DNA of 11,466 nt from Gemmatimonadota bacterium (lineage in GTDB: Bacteria > Gemmatimonadota > Gemmatimonadetes > Gemmatimonadales > GWC2-71-9): positions 20,246 to 31,711 of the forward strand of contig QHUD01000154.1 in NCBI GenBank assembly GCA_003221085.1, in the 5' to 3' direction. The translations under genes and the position numbers were made by a program. Positions 6,796 to 11,466 of this stretch are shown here, in pieces. The notes under the pieces were generated by a model that saw only the letters and a list, made by a program, of their open reading frames with translations, was not told the origin of the DNA and made no database searches. Position 1 is the first letter of the stretch. Every line of letters begins with the position of its first letter.

Positions 6796-8315
6796 TGAAC
6801 GCCGTCCTGGGCTGGGATATCGGCGGTGTGAACACCAAGGCGGCGCGCGTCGCGGACGCCCACGTGGTCGCCGCCCGCGGCGCACCCTACGAGCTGCAGC
6901 GTGATCCTGCGGCGCTCGTCCCGCTGCTCGCCCACCTCGCGAACGACCTCGGCGCCGGACCCGCGGACGCACACGCCGTCACCATGACGGCCGAGCTGTC
7001 GCAGCTCTTCCGCACCAAGCGGGAGGGCGTGTGGTTCGTGCTCGACGCCATCGCTGCCGCGTTTCCGAACGCGTGCGTGCGGGTGTGGAGCGTGGACGCC
7101 CGCTGGCGCACGCCGGCGGAGGCGCGCCGGGAGCCCCTGGCGGTAGCGGCGGCGAATTGGGCCGCCACGGCGCACCTGGTTGGACGCCAGACCGCCGACT
7201 GTCTGCTGGTCGACGTCGGGTCCACCACCACCGACATCGTTCCGATACGGGGTGGCGCGCCGAGGGCGCGTGGCCGGACTGACGTCGAGCGGTTGCAGGA
7301 GGGCGAGCTGGTGTACAGCGGCGCGCTGCGTACACCGGTCGAGGCGATCGCGTCGACGGTCCCGGTGCGTGGTCACGAGACCGGCGTCTCGGCGGAAGGA
7401 TTCGCGCTTGCGGGCGACGTACACGTGTGGCGCGGAGAGCTCGCGCCCGCCGACTACTCGGTCCCGACTCCGGACGGGCGCCCCGCGACGAAACAGTTCG
7501 CCGGCGAGCGGCTGGCACGGGTCGTCTGCGCGGACCGGGAGATGCTCGACGAGACCGACATCGGCCTGATCGCCGATGCGCTGTGGGACGCACAGGTCAC
7601 CCGCATCGCCGCAGCCCACGCATCTGGCCGACACCCTCGGGCCCGCGGCGCGGCACGCCCCCGCGGCGGCGGTGGCACTGCTGTTCCCGTCATGACGCAC
7701 GAGACCCCGGTGGTCCACACCGTCGTCAAAGTTGGCGGGGGGCTCCTCAGCAGAGCCGGCGCCTTCGAGCTGGTGATCGAAGCCCTGACCGCGTTCAGAC
7801 GCGGTCGCCGGCTGGTGGTGCTTCCGGGCGGCGGGCCGTTCGCCGACGCGGTCCGGCAAGTGTTCAAGCGGATCAAGATCGGCGAAGACGCGGCGCACTG
7901 GATGGCGGTGCTCGGGATGGACCAATACGCGCACGCGCTCGCCGCCCGCCTCTCCGACGCGGCGCTGGTCGACGGCGACGGCGGGATCGCCGCTGCACTC
8001 CAGGCCAAGCGGCTTCCGGTGCTCGCCCCATACCGCTGGCTCCGGGCCGCGGATCCCCTCCCGCATTCCTGGGAGGTCACGAGCGACAGTATCGCCGCCT
8101 GGCTCGCGGGCCAGCTCGGCGCACGGCGTGTCGTGTTGCTCAAGCCGGCGCACGCGGGCCCGAACAAGCTGGTCGACGCGTACTTCCTACGCACGCTCCC
8201 GCAGGGCGTGGAGCATCTCGTCGTCACGGCGGACGATCTCGGGCAGCTCGATCTCGCGCTCCGAGAGGACCCCCCTCCCGACCAGCGCGCGGGCGGGGGG
8301 CGCCGCGCCAGCTGA
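6795..8315 (+). CDS. MfnF-family (H4MPT-linked C1 pathway) domain fused in frame to MfnE-like kinase; probable frameshifted fusion
   Basis: One open frame of 506 residues covers two families. Residues 1 to about 275 match the MfnF-type family (TIGR03123, ASKHA-like fold): GWDIGGVNTKAA (D8, G10, G11) and LLVDVGSTTTDIVPI (D140-D147), then YSGALRTPVEAI and RVVCADREMLDE. In methanogens MfnF couples the furan unit to the gamma-glutamyl-tyramine part of methanofuran. Residues 300-506 are an amino acid kinase (MfnE type, see the nested entry). The joining stretch (about residues 276-299) is Arg/Gly-rich and unlike either family. Between 7618 and 7695 the next frame instead reads a natural-looking tail, THLADTLGPAARHAPAAAV and on to a TGA that overlaps an ATG. 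I infer two ancestral overlapping genes, with a deletion or indel near 7605-7618 removing part of the MfnF C-terminal region and opening the frame into the kinase. ATG 6795 gives the expected N terminus. Confidence 0.8.
   Translation: MNAVLGWDIGGVNTKAARVADAHVVAARGAPYELQRDPAALVPLLAHLANDLGAGPADAHAVTMTAELSQLFRTKREGVWFVLDAIAAAFPNACVRVWSVDARWRTPAEARREPLAVAAANWAATAHLVGRQTADCLLVDVGSTTTDIVPIRGGAPRARGRTDVERLQEGELVYSGALRTPVEAIASTVPVRGHETGVSAEGFALAGDVHVWRGELAPADYSVPTPDGRPATKQFAGERLARVVCADREMLDETDIGLIADALWDAQVTRIAAAHASGRHPRARGAARPRGGGGTAVPVMTHETPVVHTVVKVGGGLLSRAGAFELVIEALTAFRRGRRLVVLPGGGPFADAVRQVFKRIKIGEDAAHWMAVLGMDQYAHALAARLSDAALVDGDGGIAAALQAKRLPVLAPYRWLRAADPLPHSWEVTSDSIAAWLAGQLGARRVVLLKPAHAGPNKLVDAYFLRTLPQGVEHLVVTADDLGQLDLALREDPPPDQRAGGGRRAS
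7606..7695 (+). other. Displaced C-terminal coding segment of the MfnF-like gene (frame +1)
   Basis: In the frame one base later than the open frame, codons 7618-7695 read T-H-L-A-D-T-L-G-P-A-A-R-H and then an Ala-rich stretch APAAAVALL, ending F-P-S-stop. This resembles the usual end of such ASKHA-type proteins. The TGA at 7693-7695 overlaps ATG 7692, the same junction style used across the island. The open frame at the same bases gives a low-complexity Arg/Gly/Pro sequence. A 6-base direct repeat, CGCATC, lies at 7602-7607 and 7619-7624, beside the likely break. This is a reading-frame argument only; a sequencing or assembly error could produce the same picture. Confidence 0.6.
7692..8315 (+). 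CDS. mfnE: MfnE-like amino acid kinase (probable original start inside the fused frame)
   Basis: From ATG 7692 the frame encodes 207 residues of the amino acid kinase superfamily, close in pattern to MfnE, which phosphorylates [5-(aminomethyl)furan-3-yl]methyl phosphate to the diphosphate used in methanofuran assembly. Visible motifs are VVKVGGGLL (K13, G15-G17), VVLPGGGPFADAVR (G46-G48), the family-typical HWMAVLGMDQY (H69-Y79), SWEVTSDSIAAWLA (S126-A139) and VVLLKP (K151), which bind ATP and substrate. ATG 7692 overlaps the displaced TGA at 7693, and the sequence before it is not kinase-like, so this is probably the true gene unit. No strong Shine-Dalgarno is seen, in keeping with translational coupling. 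The last 129 bases run antisense to mfnB, and the final 15-20 residues are Pro/Arg/Gly-rich and likely non-essential. Confidence 0.75.
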   Translation: MTHETPVVHTVVKVGGGLLSRAGAFELVIEALTAFRRGRRLVVLPGGGPFADAVRQVFKRIKIGEDAAHWMAVLGMDQYAHALAARLSDAALVDGDGGIAAALQAKRLPVLAPYRWLRAADPLPHSWEVTSDSIAAWLAGQLGARRVVLLKPAHAGPNKLVDAYFLRTLPQGVEHLVVTADDLGQLDLALREDPPPDQRAGGGRRAS

Positions 8316-8990
8316 GACTCGGAGCGCCGCGACACGGCGGCGCGATACCCGGCCCGTCCGTCCGCCGACGCACGCGGCGCCCCGCACCCCCACCACATCG
8401 GCGCCAAGCGCGCGTGCCCGCGCGAAGTCCGGGCCGGACAGGCTGCCCGCGAGTGCCGCGAACAACCCCGCGGCGTGCACGGCGGCAACCCAGGCGGTCA
8501 CCGAGGCGAGGGACGTGATCGCGAACAGCGGCGCACCCTTGGCGGAGGTGTCGAGCAGCACGCCCGCGGCGCCGGCGTCCGCGGCGACGCCGACGAGGCA
8601 CGCGGGCGCGAGGCTCTCCGCGTGCCGCCAGTCCGCATAAGCGACCAGCACCACACGGGTTTCCCCCGCCGCGCCCCGCCGAGCGGCCAGCGCCAGGCGG
8701 CGCGCCCGGGCCTCGCTCGTGACCCCGGCAAAGCCCACTTTCACGAACGCCAGGTCGACCGCCGCGGCCGCCGCGACCGCCTCCGCGAGCGCTGCTTCGC
8801 TCGCGGCGTCCCCTAACGCGGCACTGATCGGGTGCGCGCCCGCCACCGCGGCCCGGATGGCCGCGAGCCGGGGCAGCGGCACGGGGCCCAGCGCCCCGCG
8901 CCGCGGGTCCTTGGCGTCGATGACGTCGGCGCCGCCCTGCAGCGCCGCGCGCGCTTCGGCCGGCCCGGCAACGCTGACGAGAAGCTGCAT
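8187..8990 (-). CDS. mfnB: (5-formylfuran-3-yl)methyl phosphate synthase (MfnB)
   Basis: MfnB condenses two glyceraldehyde-3-phosphate molecules into the furan phosphate precursor of methanofuran/methylofuran. The 267-residue product, read leftwards, starts MQLLVSVAG and shows GGADVIDAKDPRRGALG with the Schiff-base lysine at exactly K27, the position known in MJ1099. K84 (AFVKVGF) and the pair D147/K151 (LLDTSAKG) keep the same spacing as MJ1099 D151/K155, and SLSGPDF and ADVVGVRGAAC follow. ATG 8990 is preceded by AAGGGAG. The family is usually about 235 residues; the last 40 or so here are an extension lying antisense to the kinase gene, so the natural end may have been lost. The bacterial gene is Orf5 in older H4MPT literature (from memory). 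Confidence 0.93.
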   Translation of the reverse strand: MQLLVSVAGPAEARAALQGGADVIDAKDPRRGALGPVPLPRLAAIRAAVAGAHPISAALGDAASEAALAEAVAAAAAVDLAFVKVGFAGVTSEARARRLALAARRGAAGETRVVLVAYADWRHAESLAPACLVGVAADAGAAGVLLDTSAKGAPLFAITSLASVTAWVAAVHAAGLFAALAGSLSGPDFARARALGADVVGVRGAACVGGRTGRVSRRRVAALRVSAGAAPPARALVGRGVLSEREIELPEIVRRDDEMLHALRERA

Positions 8991-9051
8991 TTCCGACCGC
9001 TCCCTTGTGGCTGTCCCGAAACCGCCGGTAGGTTAGGCTTTTGGAGACGCG
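8991..9051. promoter_or_regulatory. Divergent intergenic spacer between mfnB and the SDR gene
   Basis: This 61-base gap is the only place between divergent genes with room for promoters. On the + strand, GGAGA (9043-9047) serves ATG 9052; on the - strand, AAGGGAG serves ATG 8990. A weak sigma-70-like pair, TTGTGG (9005-9010) and TAGGTT (9029-9034) at an 18-base spacing, matches only about half of each consensus. It is a candidate region, not a firm promoter call. Confidence 0.35.
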
Positions 9052-9876
9052 ATGTCAAAACACCAGCAGAACGAAGTCTTGCCGGCGCCGGGCGGTGGGG
9101 CGGACGCCGCGAGCGTGCTGTCGCTCGACGGAAAGGTGGCAGTCGTCACGGGCGCGTCCAGCGGCATCGGGCGGGCGATCGCCCTGGCGTACGCGGCGGC
9201 GGGGGCGGACGTGGCGCTCACGTACCGCACGAACCGCCGCGGCGCGGATGAGACCGCCGACGGCGCCCGCGCCGCCGGCCGCCGCGCGGAATCGATCCGC
9301 GCGGACGTCGCCGAGCAGGCCGACGTGGACGCACTCGCGGACGTGCTGCGCCGCACGTTCGGGCGTGTGGACGTGTGGGTGAACAATGCGGGAGCGGACA
9401 TCCTCACCGGCGACGCCGTGCGCCTCTCCCGCATCGAAAAGCTCGACCGGCTCCTAACCGTGGATCTGCACGGCACGGTGCTGGCCTCCTGGAAGGCGGT
9501 CGAGCTGATGGAAAGGCAGGCCTCCGGTGGGGTCATCCTCAACATGTCCTGGGACCATGTGCTCGGGGGCGGGATGAAGAGTGACTACGCCCAGGTGTTC
9601 TGCGCCGCGAAGGGAGGCGTCTACGCCTTCAGCCGGGCGCTGGCGCACTCGGTGGCGCCGCGGATCCGGGTGAATGTGCTCGGCCCCGGCTGGATCGAAA
9701 CCGCCTACGGCAACACCCTCGATCCGGCGGTGAAGCAACGCATCTCCGCGAGGATCCCCCTGGGGCGCTGGGGCACGCCGGAGGATATCGCCTACGCCGC
9801 CGTATACCTCGCCTCCGACGGGGCCGCGTACGTGACCGGTCAGATGCTGATGATCAACGGCGGCGGCGTGGTCTAG
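9052..9876 (+). CDS. Short-chain dehydrogenase/reductase family protein lacking the catalytic Tyr
   Basis: The 274-residue protein is a classical SDR by fold: dinucleotide-binding TGASSGIG (residues 33-40), basic residues after the second strand (YRTNRR, R59) that suggest NADPH, a D85-V pair, NNAG (111-114), and the C-terminal GPGWIETAYG and VTGQMLMINGGG. The active site is unusual. The Tyr of YxxxK is Phe (F183 in FCAAK, codon TTC at 9598-9600), the usual Asn of the tetrad is D138, and the usual second Ser of the NxSS strand is W167; K187 remains. It may work by another mechanism or only bind a ligand. The neighbours are pterin genes, so a pterin reductase-like role is conceivable, but not shown. 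A 22-residue N-terminal extension precedes the fold; GTG 9115 is an alternative start but ATG 9052 has GGAGA. Confidence 0.88.
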   Translation: MSKHQQNEVLPAPGGGADAASVLSLDGKVAVVTGASSGIGRAIALAYAAAGADVALTYRTNRRGADETADGARAAGRRAESIRADVAEQADVDALADVLRRTFGRVDVWVNNAGADILTGDAVRLSRIEKLDRLLTVDLHGTVLASWKAVELMERQASGGVILNMSWDHVLGGGMKSDYAQVFCAAKGGVYAFSRALAHSVAPRIRVNVLGPGWIETAYGNTLDPAVKQRISARIPLGRWGTPEDIAYAAVYLASDGAAYVTGQMLMINGGGVV

Positions 9877-9885
9877 CCCTTCCAT

Positions 9886-9893
9886 AAGGAGAT
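9886..9893 (+). promoter_or_regulatory. Strong Shine-Dalgarno of the PCD gene
   Basis: AAGGAGAT lies 4 bases before ATG 9898, in the 21-base gap after the SDR gene. It is nearly ideal, which suggests PCD and the coupled downstream gene are translated independently of the SDR gene. Confidence 0.7.
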
Positions 9894-9897
9894 CGTC

Positions 9898-10257
9898 ATG
9901 GCAGCGAAAGAGCCGACCTACTCCGACGCGCAGATCGAGGCGAAGCTGAAGGACTTCCCGGGGTGGTGGTACGAGGACGGCTGGATCCGCCGCAACTACA
10001 AGACGGACGGCTGGCCCACCACGCTGATGCTCGTGAATGCGATCGGCTACGTCGCCGAAGCGGCCTACCATCACCCTGACCTGTCCGTCACCTGGGGGCG
10101 GGTGATCGTGAAGCTGCAGAACCACGCGGCGGGCGGCATCACCGACAAGGACTTCGAGCTCGCACGCAAGATCGACGAGACGGTCCTGTGGCGCCCCAAA
10201 GGCGGTGCGCTCGAGGGGACGCCGAACAAGTTCGTGCGCTCAGGCGACCCGCGGTGA
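9898..10257 (+). CDS. Pterin-4a-carbinolamine dehydratase (PCD/DCoH family)
   Basis: This 119-residue protein has the PCD fold, which dehydrates 4a-hydroxytetrahydropterins. The active-site signature is visible: Y57-H58-H59-P60, W66, and H76 followed by GGITDKDFELA. The 18-residue gap between the first and third His is the same as in DCoH. Start ATG 9898 has a clear AAGGAGAT (9886-9893), 21 bases after the SDR stop. Aromatic amino acid hydroxylase, the usual partner, is absent here; PCD genes are known members of methylotroph H4MPT islands, so it probably serves H4MPT synthesis, recycling or binding. The C-terminal tail (PKGGALEGTPNKF) extends beyond the minimal domain. GTGA joins it to the next gene. 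Confidence 0.93.
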   Translation: MAAKEPTYSDAQIEAKLKDFPGWWYEDGWIRRNYKTDGWPTTLMLVNAIGYVAEAAYHHPDLSVTWGRVIVKLQNHAAGGITDKDFELARKIDETVLWRPKGGALEGTPNKFVRSGDPR

Positions 10258-11466
10258 CGAGCGGTGCGGCGGTGCGCGCGCCGCGCCGCGTGTTGTTCGT
10301 CACCGGGAAGCTCGCCGAACCCGCGCTGCGGCGGACGATCGCGGAGATGGCTCCGGCGTTCGCGTGGGAGGTGGCGGTCATGAAGATCACCGTCGCCGCC
10401 CTGATGACCACACCGTGGATCGCCCGGTTCCTCGAGGTCCCGGTCGACACCGACCTCGTGCTCATCCCCGGATTGTGCGAGGGCGACGCCACGGTGATCG
10501 CGCAGCGCGTGGGGGTCCCGGTCGAGAAAGGGCCGAAGGACCTGCGGCAAATCCCGGAATACTTCGGGCGCGCCGCCCTCGCCCCCGACTATGGGGGCTA
10601 CGACATCGAGATCGTGGCGGAGGTGAACAATGCGCCTCGGCTCGCCCGCGAGGCGATCCGCCGGGAAGCGGAGCACTATCGCGCGAGCGGGGCCGATGTG
10701 ATCGACATCGGCTGCACCCCCGGGCGCGAGTTCCCCGCCCTGGGCGAGGTGGTGCGAGAGCTGGTGGGAGAGGGCATGCGGGTGAGCATCGATTCGTTCG
10801 ATCCCGGCGAGATCCACGCGGCCGTGGCCGCGGGCGCGGAGCTCGTCCTGAGCGTCAACGCCTCCAACCGGGAGGTGACGCGCGAGCTGGCGGGCAGTAA
10901 GACGCGTGTCGTCGTGATCCCCGATTTCGGTCAGGGGCTCGAGACGCTCGAACCGAGCCTCGCGGCGCTCGAGCAGTGGGGGGTGTCCTACCTCATCGAC
11001 CCGGTCATCGAGCCGATCGGGTTCGGGTTCATGCGCTCGCTCGAGCGGTACGCGGAGACGCACCGGCGCTACCCCGCCGCGCCCCTCTTCATGGGGGTCG
11101 GCAACCTCACCGAGCTCACCGCCGCCGACACGACGGGCGTGAACGCGCTGCTCGTCGCCATCTGCCAGGAGCTGGGCGTGCGCGCCGTGCTCACGACCGA
11201 AGTGATCCCGTGGGCGCGCGGCGCCGTGCGCGAGATCGACATCGCCCGGAGGCTGATGTATCACGCGGTCACGCACAACACGCTCCCGAAAGGCATGGAC
11301 GACCGCCTCGTGACCGTGAAGGACCCGGCCATCCTCGCCTACGCCGAAGCCGAGCTGCGGGAGCTGCAGCGCGCTGTGACGGATCCGAACTTCCGCATTT
11401 TCACCGACCGCGACACGATCACCGTGTTCAACAACGAGAAGTTCGTGCGCGGGACGGACATTCACG
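10254..11466 (+). CDS. Dihydropteroate synthase-related protein of H4MPT islands, 5' part
   Basis: About 404 codons are visible and the frame runs off the window; the family is usually somewhat longer. GTG 10254 overlaps the PCD stop (GTGA). An N-terminal domain of about 110 residues (RVLFVTGKLAEPALR and LVLIPGLCEGD) precedes a pterin-binding-type TIM barrel. The barrel has ADVIDIGCTPG (D148-G153 core), similar to the DHPS strand with ESTRPG replaced, VSIDSFDPGEIHAAVAAGAE (D180), VLSVNASN, and further on MGVGNLTELTAADTTGVNALL. Such proteins (TIGR00284 type, Orf21-like in methylotrophs, from memory) co-occur with H4MPT and are thought to join the pterin with the ribofuranosyl-aniline part, or otherwise act on pterins, but the reaction is not settled to my knowledge. 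A folate DHPS is unlikely given the N-terminal domain and missing motif. Confidence 0.9.
   Translation, partial: MTSGAAVRAPRRVLFVTGKLAEPALRRTIAEMAPAFAWEVAVMKITVAALMTTPWIARFLEVPVDTDLVLIPGLCEGDATVIAQRVGVPVEKGPKDLRQIPEYFGRAALAPDYGGYDIEIVAEVNNAPRLAREAIRREAEHYRASGADVIDIGCTPGREFPALGEVVRELVGEGMRVSIDSFDPGEIHAAVAAGAELVLSVNASNREVTRELAGSKTRVVVIPDFGQGLETLEPSLAALEQWGVSYLIDPVIEPIGFGFMRSLERYAETHRRYPAAPLFMGVGNLTELTAADTTGVNALLVAICQELGVRAVLTTEVIPWARGAVREIDIARRLMYHAVTHNTLPKGMDDRLVTVKDPAILAYAEAELRELQRAVTDPNFRIFTDRDTITVFNNEKFVRGTDIH

Noticed and set aside
6796..6972. N-terminal extension of the HisA-like frame upstream of TTG 6795
   Set aside because: The added residues are mostly Arg, Gly and Pro, antisense to the MfnF-like start; the HisA-type N terminus begins at the TTG.
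6786..8153. Long - strand frame (455 codons) opposite the MfnF/MfnE region
   Set aside because: It has no family motifs and looks like the usual antisense shadow of GC-rich coding DNA.
10071..11465. Very long open frame on the - strand (464 codons)
   Set aside because: It is antisense to the DHPS-like gene, its product is rich in His, Arg, Asp and Gly without recognisable domains, and the + strand frame has clear motifs and a GTGA junction.

Overview
This window is a compact bacterial gene island for one-carbon metabolism that uses tetrahydromethanopterin (H4MPT) and methanofuran/methylofuran. The DNA is very GC-rich (by eye around 70%; not computed), GTG and TTG starts are common, and most neighbouring stop and start codons overlap. 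These traits fit a high-GC bacterium, with the genes in the bacterial Fhc form rather than the archaeal Fwd/Fmd form. H4MPT islands occur in methylotrophic Proteobacteria, Planctomycetes and several uncultured or soil phyla. The sequence alone does not fix the phylum. The gene order, with an EthD-like lipoprotein in the middle, does not look like the classical Methylobacterium arrangement as I recall it.

Region 1 (1-3353, + strand) holds central pathway enzymes: the 3' part of fhcA, then complete fhcD, fhcC and mch, joined by 4-base overlaps. Together they convert methenyl-H4MPT to formyl-H4MPT, move the formyl group to methylofuran and release formate. Region 2 (3393-6058, + strand) holds a small EthD-like lipoprotein, an ATP-grasp ligase, a CitG/MdcB-type protein and a pterin synthase homologue whose active-site motif is C-E-x-x-H-G-H.

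Region 3 (6037-8990) zigzags between strands. It has a HisA/HisF-related gene (-), an MfnF-family gene joined in frame to an MfnE-type kinase (+), and mfnB (-). MfnB makes the furan precursor, MfnE phosphorylates the aminomethylfuran phosphate and MfnF makes the ether link to the tyramine- or tyrosine-derived part, so this block is a methylofuran biosynthesis set. Neighbouring genes overlap by 22, 1 and 129 bases. Region 4 (9052-11466, + strand) holds a short-chain dehydrogenase with a degenerate active site, a pterin-4a-carbinolamine dehydratase and the start of a dihydropteroate-synthase-related protein that runs off the window. These look pterin-linked.

The points most worth a second look are the apparent deletion and frameshift that fuses the MfnF-like frame to the MfnE-like kinase (about 7605-7695), the dual C/E motif of the pterin synthase homologue, the SDR that lacks its catalytic tyrosine, and the lipoprotein inserted among cytosolic C1 genes. 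No RNA genes, mobile elements, CRISPR arrays or long non-coding stretches were seen. The longest gap between genes is about 60 bases.
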